From: a virus
DNA: 20,079 nucleotides
Virus record (IMG/VR): IMGVR_UViG_3300028920_000019
Coordinates: 1-20,079 of that record
Reading direction: 5' to 3' (one strand)
In this document: piece by piece, positions 6,994 to 14,411 of the stretch
Numbering within the stretch: position 1 is the first letter of the stretch
Layout: each line of letters begins with the position of its first letter
The notes under the pieces: model-generated
Told to the model about the DNA's origin: nothing
Seen by the model: the letters and a program-made list of their open reading frames with translations, nothing else
The model's database searches: none
Translations under genes and position numbers: made by a program

Positions 6994-9294
6994 ATGAAAA
7001 ATAAAAAATTGATAATATGTGTTGTTTTTTTGTTATCTATAACAAATATTGTGTTAGCTGACCCTTTCGACAGCGAAGATTTCGGTGTATATGCAGATCT
7101 GGATGAAACAGAATGGGGCAATTGGTCAGAAAATTGGACTATTTCAACCAGTCATACATGCGAATCAACGGGGTATTTATATGGTAACTGGAGCGAAAGC
7201 GACCATTTCATCATCACACCCGGTCGTCCTGATGAGGATTGGACATATGCAAATAGTACACATTGGGATGTAGTTGACAATGGTGCATGGTGGCGGGGGA
7301 ACTATACATTTGATGTCACATGTGACATGAATCATACCTTTGCAGTACTAAATAATAGTGGTATGAATCGTAGCCAGAGTTTCGGATGGGTTCATGTTAA
7401 TGATACAGAGGTTTCCCCTGTGCGTGTTTTCCCCTATATCATATTCGCCTATAATGGATCCACTGATTATGATTTGGTGATGTGGACTGGTCTGGAGGCA
7501 TATATACTTCATTGGAATGGAACCAATATGACGGATATAGGTGATACCGTGCCAGATCAGCCAGTGGTTGATCCAGTTACTGATGCAACTGATATATCTG
7601 ACCAGTGGGAAGCTGATGGATATCTTACTGATGAGGGTAACTATTACAAACTTATATATAATGAGCATACAGGGCAGGTATGGTTCAAGTGGTGGGGTCC
7701 GGTTCCCATGAGTGAACCCCCTGGATGGACTATACAGTTCCAGGATGATGAATTAATCCATGAAGATGCAAGGTGTTATGGTGTTGGTGTATGGAACCCG
7801 AACCAGATAGCTACAGCACATGTTCAATTCGACTTGTTGAATGTATGGCAACTTAATTATACTGTTAACTCCAGTGATTATTGCAATATAAGTGCATATA
7901 ATGAATCACGTCCACATATGGATTTCCCCATAATAAACCTAGGTACATGGACTGAGGAGATAATGGCATATTTCAATGGAAGTGAACTTGGTAATCTTTC
8001 TGCTGATGATGTGCGAAGTATTATGAAGGATAACTTGACGAACTTGATGAATGTGGAAAGCCGTATGTATGAACTAAAAAACCCTAGTGGTTATCGGCAG
8101 AATGACACCATTTATTATTATAGCTGCACAATTGATAATTTTACAGCATTCAGTGAGGAAAGCTTTGATGACTGGATACATATACATATACAGCATTGCC
8201 CAGAACGAAATATAAGCACTGAATATGGTGATTTAATGATCGGTATCGATGTTGATAATGACCGTGAATGGGATATCAATGACAGGGTCTATTGGGCCTA
8301 TCTGGATGATGAAGGAGATCTATTTTTTGAAACATATAATGGTAATGGATATGTGATAGATAATCTGTCTCAAGCAAGTATCTGGTCCACTGAAAGTTCC
8401 GCGGTGGGGAACCTCCATAGATATGAATCACATCTAAACTATGCATTAACAATCCCTCTAGCAGACTTGATTAAAGAGGATGAAACACCCCTTAACAGTA
8501 CTGATATATTCGGGTTAAGTATACTGACAACCATGGATGAAAACTGGTTCGATAATGCCACAGTATGGCAAAACTGGAATGAAACCAGTGGTGACCCATA
8601 TTACACAGAAACAGGATATACACCACCAGATGGGGGACAAGCTGTAATTGCATATTTCTTTAATCAAACAGGCCCGGAGGGATATGGTGCAAATACAACT
8701 AATCTGCAGCGATGGGGGGAGGGAGAAATAGGGCCAGGTCTTGAAGCAGATGAAGAAGTATCATATAGTGTCAATATAACCAAGACTGCTAATGTATCAA
8801 GTATCGATGAGGCTGGCACGACATATGCCTTGATTAATTACAGCATCTGGGTGAACAATACAGGATCCCTCGATTTGACAAATGTTGTGGTGAACGATAC
8901 ACTCTGGAATTGCAGCTGCAGTGGTCATCATTTCTATGAAGCCGAGTTCAATGACACTAATATATCCTGGGATAGCATAACAAATGGTACCTGCTGGAGG
9001 GAATTCAATATAACCACGATAGCTGGGGGGGAAAGCTGGCATATATGGTACGTGGTGAACATGTCACTCTGTGATGGATATAGCCATGGTACATTGCTTA
9101 ATACAGCTGTTGTGAATGCCACAGAGCTCACGGGTAGCTCTAGTGATACACATAGTATCAGTTGGGATGCCCGGGCTGATTCACATGGCATATCTATAAC
9201 AGCTGATTGGACATCTCTTATAACATTTGTTATAGTGTTGCTTATTATATCCTTTATGGCTGCTGCTATTGGTCATGCAAAAATAAGTAAATAA
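6994..9294 (+). CDS. Giant anchored glycoprotein with DUF11-like repeat
   Basis: 766 residues with a strong GAGGTGA site. Signal peptide 1-22 (ends IVLA before DPFD), then a long beta-rich and tryptophan-rich ectodomain. The middle (about 385-560, including GDLMIGIDVDNDREWDINDR) resembles DOMON/CBM9-like sugar-binding folds. Residues about 590-720 form a DUF11-type repeat (SVNITKTANV, INYSIWVNNTGSLDLTNVVV). The C-terminus is a transmembrane helix (about 741-760) and a short tail (GHAKISK). It has dozens of N-X-S/T sequons. Right after the signal peptide comes SEDFGVYADL, a motif shared with two sister glycoproteins. It is the last gene before a convergent minus-strand gene. Probably the main coat or adhesion protein; function inferred. 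Confidence 0.82.
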   Translation: MKNKKLIICVVFLLSITNIVLADPFDSEDFGVYADLDETEWGNWSENWTISTSHTCESTGYLYGNWSESDHFIITPGRPDEDWTYANSTHWDVVDNGAWWRGNYTFDVTCDMNHTFAVLNNSGMNRSQSFGWVHVNDTEVSPVRVFPYIIFAYNGSTDYDLVMWTGLEAYILHWNGTNMTDIGDTVPDQPVVDPVTDATDISDQWEADGYLTDEGNYYKLIYNEHTGQVWFKWWGPVPMSEPPGWTIQFQDDELIHEDARCYGVGVWNPNQIATAHVQFDLLNVWQLNYTVNSSDYCNISAYNESRPHMDFPIINLGTWTEEIMAYFNGSELGNLSADDVRSIMKDNLTNLMNVESRMYELKNPSGYRQNDTIYYYSCTIDNFTAFSEESFDDWIHIHIQHCPERNISTEYGDLMIGIDVDNDREWDINDRVYWAYLDDEGDLFFETYNGNGYVIDNLSQASIWSTESSAVGNLHRYESHLNYALTIPLADLIKEDETPLNSTDIFGLSILTTMDENWFDNATVWQNWNETSGDPYYTETGYTPPDGGQAVIAYFFNQTGPEGYGANTTNLQRWGEGEIGPGLEADEEVSYSVNITKTANVSSIDEAGTTYALINYSIWVNNTGSLDLTNVVVNDTLWNCSCSGHHFYEAEFNDTNISWDSITNGTCWREFNITTIAGGESWHIWYVVNMSLCDGYSHGTLLNTAVVNATELTGSSSDTHSISWDARADSHGISITADWTSLITFVIVLLIISFMAAAIGHAKISK

Positions 9295-9318
9295 ATAATA
9301 GTTGATAAAATGAAAAAT

Positions 9319-9360
9319 ATAAAAAAAGAGAGAGAGGGAGGGGGGGTCATCCTCCCCTCC
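9319..9360. terminator. Purine-tract hairpin, probable terminator for the minus-strand gene
   Basis: GGAGGGG (9337-9343) pairs with CCCCTCC (9354-9360) over a 10-base loop. Read on the minus strand the hairpin is followed by CTCTCTC and then a long T-rich run, as expected for a terminator downstream of the minus-strand gene that ends at 9382. It also separates the gene from the convergent giant glycoprotein. Confidence 0.5.
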
Positions 9361-9366
9361 AACACC

Positions 9367-9395
9367 AAATCAAGCATATGTTTAATGCTTGATTT
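9367..9395. terminator. 11-bp perfect hairpin between convergent genes
   Basis: AAATCAAGCAT (9367-9377) and ATGCTTGATTT (9385-9395) are perfect complements around a 7-base loop. On the + strand it is followed by TTTT-like sequence, so it can act as a terminator for the giant glycoprotein; on the minus strand its loop carries the stop codon of the 51-residue gene. Confidence 0.55.
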
Positions 9396-9537
9396 TGATG
9401 TATCCGAACAACCCGATAATCATCGAGATTATCAAAACCACAATCAGGAGCTCAAGGAAATCCCCTGTGAGCAAATCCATGATCGGTGTCAGATTTATCT
9501 CGGCAAGTACGGGCAAATCACAGAATATATTCCACAT
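9382..9537 (-). CDS. 51-residue single-pass membrane protein, the only minus-strand gene
   Basis: Minus-strand ATG at 9537-9535, TAA at 9384-9382, with a perfect GAGGTGA site (plus bases 9544-9550) 7 bases upstream of the ATG and a TATA box (plus 9571-9578) at the right distance. The product begins MWNIFCDLPVLAEINLTP and has one hydrophobic helix (LELLIVVLIISMIIGLFGYI) and a short KIKH tail, so the N-terminus is probably outside. It is too short for routine length cut-offs. Context: convergent with the glycoprotein block, divergent from another 52-residue membrane gene. It may be a virion membrane protein, a holin-like protein or an immunity peptide; no homolog is recognised. Confidence 0.7.
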   Translation of the reverse strand: MWNIFCDLPVLAEINLTPIMDLLTGDFLELLIVVLIISMIIGLFGYIKIKH

Positions 9538-9570
9538 CTGTTATCACCTCTAAAAAAGGTATTGTATTAC

Positions 9571-9580
9571 TATATATATC
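9571..9580 (-). promoter_or_regulatory. TATA-box promoter of the minus-strand membrane gene
   Basis: Minus-strand GATATATATA. A start about 25 bases downstream falls near plus 9549, just at the Shine-Dalgarno site, giving a very short leader for the 51-residue gene. It lies back to back with the + strand promoter at 9604. Confidence 0.5.
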
Positions 9581-9598
9581 CAATTTTTCAAAAAACAA

Positions 9599-9618
9599 GG
9601 GGGTTTATATACACCCCC
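9599..9618 (+). promoter_or_regulatory. TATA box enclosed in a palindrome (promoter-operator)
   Basis: GGGGGT (9599-9604) and ACCCCC (9613-9618) are perfect inverted arms around an 8-base spacer containing TTATATAC. The TATA box is correctly placed for the gene at 9647 (start near 9634). A dimeric repressor on these arms would block TBP, so this looks like an operator; one of the element's winged-helix or RHH proteins is the natural candidate. Confidence 0.5.
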
Positions 9619-9646
9619 AGCCATCCAACAGGAGTGAATAATATAC

Positions 9647-9805
9647 ATGGTTGATCCATTACTCATAATGATAGCCGCAATGATACTCATCATCATAACC
9701 CTTATACTTGGGGTCATGCTTTCCATATATATACAGGAAAAAGTAATAAAAATATATCTCACCAACAGAAAATTCAAGGAAATATTCAAAAATGGTAAAA
9801 AATAG
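9647..9805 (+). CDS. 52-residue single-pass membrane protein
   Basis: ATG at 9647 behind AGGAGTG (9630-9636); stop TAG at 9803-9805. The N-terminus is short and outside-like (MVDP), one long hydrophobic helix follows (LLIMIAAMILIIITLILGVM), and then a basic cytoplasmic tail (EKVIKIYLTNRKFKEIFKNG). Below usual length cut-offs, but it has a promoter, a ribosome site and a coupled downstream gene that overlaps its last 14 bases. First gene of the right-hand operon. Role unknown; small basic-tailed membrane proteins of this kind are common in archaeal virions. Confidence 0.68.
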   Translation: MVDPLLIMIAAMILIIITLILGVMLSIYIQEKVIKIYLTNRKFKEIFKNGKK

Positions 9806-10175
9806 TCACCTGGAACAAGAATTTGATACATATAGCAGGCTTGCATTAGAGAAAACAATAGATTACCTAGATCAAAGAGAAAAATATACAACATATCACC
9901 CCGATACAAACACATTTATCATACGGCCTAAACTCATGGCACGTATCATAAAACATGGGGGAAACCTGCAAGCGAAAATAAATAAGGATGATTATGATCT
10001 TTTTTTACGGGTTCTCAATAACCTTAACAGGATGAATAAGATAGAAAGTATATATCGAGGTAGCGGATATACTTATAATATGAATGAATATAATGGGTCA
10101 CGTCATTATGGCATCATTGTTAAAAAGATACATAAAATAGATGGAAGAGGTGGATTATGTCTTTTAAAAACATAA
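9792..10175 (+). CDS. Hypothetical protein, possible winged-helix
   Basis: 127 residues overlapping the previous gene by 14 bases and the next by 19. It is soluble, charged and helical at the N-terminus (HLEQEFDTYSRLALEKTIDY), with a middle part (PKLMARIIKHGGNLQAK...LFLRVLNNLNRMNKIESIYR) that could fold as a winged helix ending in a two-strand wing (GYTYNMNE...HYGIIVKKI). This is a pattern-level suggestion only. The last dozen residues lie inside the downstream gene's ribosome site. No family recognised. Confidence 0.65.
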   Translation: MVKNSHLEQEFDTYSRLALEKTIDYLDQREKYTTYHPDTNTFIIRPKLMARIIKHGGNLQAKINKDDYDLFLRVLNNLNRMNKIESIYRGSGYTYNMNEYNGSRHYGIIVKKIHKIDGRGGLCLLKT

Positions 10176-10432
10176 AAACAAATATAAAAAACAAACTTGG
10201 AACAATAAAGAAAGCGGTATGGATAAATAGCCGGGAGAACAAGGATAAAGCCGATGCTTTCCTTAATAATGCATGCAAAAGATTACGTAAGATGGGATAC
10301 CGGGCGAAACCATATAAACGGTCAGCGGTATGGTGGAAATGGCAAATCAATACGAATGCACCCCGTGAAGTACAGAATGATGTGATAGATGACCTCAAGG
10401 ATGAAATAGGTAATGTTATGGAGGGTGAATAG
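10157..10432 (+). CDS. Small basic hypothetical protein
   Basis: 91 residues with a GAGGTGGAT ribosome site. The N-terminal half is strongly basic (KNIKTNIKNKLGTIKKAVW), the core (ADAFLNNACKRLRKMGYRAKPYKRS...WWKWQIN) suggests an alpha-beta-beta unit, and the C-terminal helix is acidic (DVIDDLKDEIG). It has no membrane segment. The composition suits a nucleic-acid-binding or scaffold protein. It ends 3 bases before the large exported protein's gene, so the two are co-expressed. Function unknown. Confidence 0.65.
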   Translation: MSFKNIKTNIKNKLGTIKKAVWINSRENKDKADAFLNNACKRLRKMGYRAKPYKRSAVWWKWQINTNAPREVQNDVIDDLKDEIGNVMEGE

Positions 10433-10435
10433 GAT

Positions 10436-12349
10436 ATGCCGCAGAAATGGCTAAAAACAGGCTTCATGGGGATTATATTATTCTTATTTATTTCCATGTC
10501 AACAGCTGTGCCATATGTTTATGGGGATGAAATAGAACGAGTTACAAGCACAAGCACTACAGTATATTATGTGCCATACGGGAATGGTATTGATGATAAT
10601 GGAGATGGCATAATAGATGACCTAAATGAAAGCGATGTAGAACAAGGAACATTACCCGTAAACAGAACATATAATGTATTTGATGATTGGAATATGACAT
10701 ATGACTATCATAATGCGACAACTGGTGTGAAAATGGGGGGTGTATATGAAAATCTAGCAATTGTTGAAGTTAATGGAAGTAGTCTGAATCCCACATATTC
10801 TGCAAAATATGTCGCAGCTGATGCAATAAATAGAAGTTCATATGGTGAATGGAATGATGTAGTTCCATTATTAAAATTTAAAATAAATGTAAGTAGTTCG
10901 GATATAATGACAGGATGCCAAGAATTTTATTATCGTTCACCTATCAAATGGAATGATGATTATGATGAATATATATTAAATATATATGATGATGAAGGTA
11001 ATTTAGTTTATGCAATAGCAGAATATCCATTTATTGGTTCAATAGATAACACATCCGATAAATGTGTGCGAGAAAATAGAACTTATTTCAAAATACAGAT
11101 GAACTTAAAATCTGATACGGAATATACATTTTATGAATATGTGCAAACTGTAGATGATGACCCAATAAATGAGGTATATATATATTTCGCCCCGTATCAA
11201 GATATAGCAAGTGACGGACTTACAGACTCATATTTTTTTCCAGGAACATTACAATCTACTAAAATAGAAACTGAAGTATCATGGAGTATGATATTCCATA
11301 TGGGTATCGGAGCGGCTGGAACTGAAAGAGTTATTATCGGGGATAATGATCCAAGTGCTGATCATACTATAAATATACAGGGTATATATAGCGAAAATTC
11401 CACTGAAATAAACCAGGTTACAATAATAATGCCCATAAGAACCTCAACACCATTAAATATCACAATTGATTATCATATAGAGAGCGGTGTTAATTCTGTT
11501 GATGGATGGATAGAACCAGCTGTTGTTGGTCTTACGGGAACTTTGATATATACATTTAATTTTACTGATCCAGATAATACAAAACCTAATGATTACTATA
11601 TTACGATATATATAACTAATCTAGATGATACTGATGATGTTATGACTTATGTCATGTACCCGGAAATAGTTGGTGGAAATGCAACAAATCATAATGTTTG
11701 TTATCCCAGTTCAATAACTGGGCCATATTATGAAATATATCATTTTGCAGTTCATCTTGAACTTTATGAAACATTCGATGCAGGAGGGGGGGTGGAGGAA
11801 GACGACAGTAATACTAATACTGATTGGCTTCTAGGGGCTGCATATCTATTGGGAGGATGTGTATTAATAGCACTTGCGATATTAGCCGCCCCTATAATAC
11901 CCCTAGCTATAGGTTTGGGTGTTATAGGTGGATATTTAATATATAACGGTCTTGCTGTATTAACAGATACTGATTTACCTGGATTAATTCCTGATTTAGC
12001 CTCAGGAATTGTTCGCGCCTTACGATTAATATATGATGGTCTTCAATGGATTGGTGAACAATTATATAAGATTGGTATATTAGTATATGAATCACTTATT
12101 GAATTTGGTGAATGGGCTATAGAGAATGCTGGATTGATTCTTGAGGGTATTGCCGCTATTGTTTATTTCGTTCTTTTCCTCGCATTCATATGGCTATCAG
12201 CATATTTCTACAGGATACTATGGGCGATAGGCCACCTTGACCCATTCCTTATCCAAAAAATAAGTAAGGAAGCATCCTCAGACATAAGCGGTGTTTCAAA
12301 AAAAATAGGTAGATTCGGGAAAAGAATAAAAAAATTAAGGAGAAAATGA
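10436..12349 (+). CDS. Large exported protein with Ca-binding loop and multi-helix membrane C-terminus
   Basis: 637 residues. Signal sequence 1-30 (FMGIILFLFISMSTAVPYVYG). Residues about 38-52 (NGIDDNGDGIIDDLNE) match the dockerin/EF-hand-like calcium loop (DxNxDGxIxD). A glycosylated beta-rich ectodomain follows up to about 450. From residue 463 come long hydrophobic helices (WLLGAAYLLGGCVLIALAIL, IIPLAIGLGVIGGYLIY), then an amphipathic Gly-spaced stretch (GLQWIGEQLYKIG, LIEFGEWAIENAG), another hydrophobic pair (IVYFVLFLAFIWLSAYFY), and a very basic 30-residue tail ending KKIGRFGKRIKKLRRK. Topology differs from the four type I glycoproteins: it has several helices and a large basic inner tail. 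It could be a fusion/spike protein or a channel that contacts DNA. No homolog is recognised. Confidence 0.78.
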   Translation: MPQKWLKTGFMGIILFLFISMSTAVPYVYGDEIERVTSTSTTVYYVPYGNGIDDNGDGIIDDLNESDVEQGTLPVNRTYNVFDDWNMTYDYHNATTGVKMGGVYENLAIVEVNGSSLNPTYSAKYVAADAINRSSYGEWNDVVPLLKFKINVSSSDIMTGCQEFYYRSPIKWNDDYDEYILNIYDDEGNLVYAIAEYPFIGSIDNTSDKCVRENRTYFKIQMNLKSDTEYTFYEYVQTVDDDPINEVYIYFAPYQDIASDGLTDSYFFPGTLQSTKIETEVSWSMIFHMGIGAAGTERVIIGDNDPSADHTINIQGIYSENSTEINQVTIIMPIRTSTPLNITIDYHIESGVNSVDGWIEPAVVGLTGTLIYTFNFTDPDNTKPNDYYITIYITNLDDTDDVMTYVMYPEIVGGNATNHNVCYPSSITGPYYEIYHFAVHLELYETFDAGGGVEEDDSNTNTDWLLGAAYLLGGCVLIALAILAAPIIPLAIGLGVIGGYLIYNGLAVLTDTDLPGLIPDLASGIVRALRLIYDGLQWIGEQLYKIGILVYESLIEFGEWAIENAGLILEGIAAIVYFVLFLAFIWLSAYFYRILWAIGHLDPFLIQKISKEASSDISGVSKKIGRFGKRIKKLRRK

Positions 12350-12353
12350 TAAC

Positions 12354-12593
12354 ATGTATTTTGATTTTTTATTGAATGATGTTGCGCCTTTCACATTCAT
12401 GGCTATGGGTTTCGCATGGATTTTTCTCATGTTGAAGGATATATATTATGGATTGAAACATATCATTGACATACAGCGTGGATTACTGGATACCCGTTCA
12501 GATAATCCTTTAACACCTGAGCGTTATGATCTTGCTACCGCGAAGGAAAGACGAGAAGGAACAATGCGTGATTACCGTGAAATGTGGAGATAA
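12354..12593 (+). CDS. Small membrane protein with charged tail
   Basis: 79 residues, 4 bases after the previous stop, with GGAG inside that gene's last codons. One hydrophobic helix (about 10-30: APFTFMAMGFAWIFLMLKDI) precedes a helical charged tail (DLATAKERREGTMRDYREMWR). It is likely a membrane partner of the large exported protein before it. No family recognised. Confidence 0.68.
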   Translation: MYFDFLLNDVAPFTFMAMGFAWIFLMLKDIYYGLKHIIDIQRGLLDTRSDNPLTPERYDLATAKERREGTMRDYREMWR

Positions 12594-12635
12594 AAAAAAG
12601 AATAGATAAAGATATGATTTAGGGGGTCAAAAAAA

Positions 12636-13247
12636 ATGTTAGAAGGAATTTTCTCGATACTGATATATGCCCTAATTATAGGACTAATGGTTTCATTAGT
12701 CCTAGAGATAGTAAGGCCTTTCCGTGGCGCAATCTCATCACGTAGGTTTCTTTCACGGGATGCTGGTGATAGACTCAGGAAATATCTTGTTAATTGCGCT
12801 AAACTTAATCCCCGTAATTGCAGGGTGTTGAAGATGCGTAGGACTAAATATAATAATGGTGGTAAGATCGGTAAGATAGTGGGTGTTGTCCCCAGTAAGT
12901 TCGTTACTCGTTTCATTATTAAGAGACGTGCTTTTAGTGGTAAACAGATCCTGTATTGCCCGGTGGATATGCATACGAATATATTGTGTCAGGATGTTAT
13001 TGTTAATGCGCTTGGTTTGGAGAATGCAGCTGGTTTTTATTATCCTCATCCGTATGATAAGACTTTGAAGAAGAAGGTGTATAATTTTCTTCAGACAGCT
13101 TTTGATATAGATATGCATAGTATGTTTATTATGGATATGAAGATGATTAATCCGACACAGGTGGAGATGGCTATCGCTGGTGAGAGACCTATTGAGCGTA
13201 TTATCAGGGAGGTTCCTGAAGAGTATGAAGAGGTGATTGAACAATGA
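12636..13247 (+). CDS. Membrane-anchored cytoplasmic protein (pair member 1)
   Basis: 203 residues with GGGGGTC upstream of the ATG. An N-terminal helix (IFSILIYALIIGLMVSLVLE) anchors it; then an Arg/Lys-rich region (RPFRGAISSRRFLSRDAGDR) and a soluble domain of about 150 residues with a basic then acidic end (EVPEEYEEVIEQ). Its last four bases overlap the start of the 251-residue gene, whose GAGGTGA site lies in its end, so the two are made together. The layout (anchor plus inward domain, followed by a similar protein, near a P-loop ATPase) suits a virion-assembly or secretion platform. Function unknown. A perfect 11-bp hairpin lies in the DNA coding its membrane helix. Confidence 0.72.
   Translation: MLEGIFSILIYALIIGLMVSLVLEIVRPFRGAISSRRFLSRDAGDRLRKYLVNCAKLNPRNCRVLKMRRTKYNNGGKIGKIVGVVPSKFVTRFIIKRRAFSGKQILYCPVDMHTNILCQDVIVNALGLENAAGFYYPHPYDKTLKKKVYNFLQTAFDIDMHSMFIMDMKMINPTQVEMAIAGERPIERIIREVPEEYEEVIEQ
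12679..12704 (+). repeat. 11-bp perfect hairpin inside the 203-residue gene
   Basis: TAGGACTAATG (12679-12689) and CATTAGTCCTA (12694-12704) are exact inverted arms with a 4-base loop GTTT, near codon 16 of the gene. Position early in the message suggests translational or transcriptional attenuation; chance codon effects are possible. Confidence 0.6.
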
Positions 13248-13999
13248 TTAATATGTTGATGCCGTTTATTAGTATATATATTGATTTACCACGGATGCTA
13301 TTGGATTATGGCAGCCAGGTTAATGAGGGTGGTGAAGCATGGGTAGCTATCGGCTTGATTGTTTTGATGATGTTGGCTGTTTATGGTCTAACTATACTTA
13401 TTATCAAGTTCATGCTTATTGATAATTTGTTTCCGTTCCTGTTTATTCGTGATTCTATACGTAATCGTATTCGTGTCGCCCGTATTATTTATGGATCCAG
13501 GAATGGTAAGTTATCCCGGTTGAAAAATGCTGATACCCTGCATATCAAGACGAGCTTTATGCCATTGTTTGAAACATTACCTGTCAATGTGGGTGATAAT
13601 AAGATACGGTATAAATGGTGGCGTAGCTATAATATTGAGAATAATGAGATTAAACAGATCGTGTGGGATGATGACGCTAAAACATTTCGTATACAGTATG
13701 AGACACTTACACTGGATGGTGAAACACTTGATGATTATATAATTGATTCCAAGCGGGAATTAAAGAATGTTGCTGTTGGTGTTTCCCAGGGTATACGTGG
13801 CGACTTTAATCTTCAGAAGGATCGTTATTATCTTTCTATCCCACATCCTTTGGATGAGGAGGAGGGAAACGAAACAATGAACCCGAAGGAGCCACATAGC
13901 AGACCCGCACGGGAGATATCAATAAAGGAGTATCAATCTTTATCCGAGGAGGACCGTAAACGGATACATGGCACACATGATGTTGTAATACGGGGGTAA
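13244..13999 (+). CDS. Membrane-anchored cytoplasmic protein (pair member 2)
   Basis: 251 residues; ATG overlaps the previous gene's stop, with GAGGTGA 6 bases upstream. A hydrophobic N-terminus (LMPFISIYIDL) and a strong transmembrane helix (about 33-58: WVAIGLIVLMMLAVYGLTILI) are followed by a basic stretch (RDSIRNRIRVARIIYGSRNG). Then comes a soluble beta-rich domain (KIRYKWWRSYNIENNEIKQI, YETLTLDGETLDDYIID) and a charged C-terminal tail. The design mirrors the preceding protein (anchor, Arg-rich linker, inner domain), although I see no clear sequence similarity. Probably partners. Function not recognised. Confidence 0.72.
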   Translation: MINMLMPFISIYIDLPRMLLDYGSQVNEGGEAWVAIGLIVLMMLAVYGLTILIIKFMLIDNLFPFLFIRDSIRNRIRVARIIYGSRNGKLSRLKNADTLHIKTSFMPLFETLPVNVGDNKIRYKWWRSYNIENNEIKQIVWDDDAKTFRIQYETLTLDGETLDDYIIDSKRELKNVAVGVSQGIRGDFNLQKDRYYLSIPHPLDEEEGNETMNPKEPHSRPAREISIKEYQSLSEEDRKRIHGTHDVVIRG

Positions 14000-14006
14000 A
14001 TGGGAT

Positions 14007-14411
14007 ATGGCGCATGATAATCCTTATGAGATGACTGTGTTCAACCCGAACCAGATGGATGGATGGGATTATCTTGAGATATATGGTATAAAGAAAGCAT
14101 TGGATCTCTGTAAGAAATTCTTTGACCTGTATAGCATAAAAAGCAAGGAGAAGGATACAAGTAAGCAACTTGGTAGATTACTTATCATGATTGAGAAATT
14201 CGCGAAGAAATATGACATGATACCGGAGAACCTGCGCAATCCATTAGCCATGCTGAAGAAAGGCAGGCTGGGGCATGACCTTGTTCATGAGGAGGTTTGC
14301 CTGGATTATGTGATGGCTGTCTATGTTGAATTGTTAACTATTGATAAACGGAAGGGTGTCCCCAGGGATTATTTCATAACTGAATGGAGTAAAAAAGATG
14401 AAAGTGCTTGA
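14007..14411 (+). CDS. Helical hypothetical protein
   Basis: 134 residues, 7 bases after the preceding stop. Soluble and mostly helical (IKKALDLCKKFFDLYSIKSK, LIMIEKFAKKYDMIPENLRN), with no motif I can place. It overlaps the methyltransferase gene by 14 bases, so they are co-translated; a role as accessory to the methyltransferase or in replication is possible but unproven. Confidence 0.68.
   Translation: MAHDNPYEMTVFNPNQMDGWDYLEIYGIKKALDLCKKFFDLYSIKSKEKDTSKQLGRLLIMIEKFAKKYDMIPENLRNPLAMLKKGRLGHDLVHEEVCLDYVMAVYVELLTIDKRKGVPRDYFITEWSKKDESA

Noticed and set aside
9310-9654. A 114-codon + strand frame
   Set aside because: It lacks a ribosome site, has an odd composition and covers the better supported minus-strand gene, two terminator-like hairpins and both promoters.
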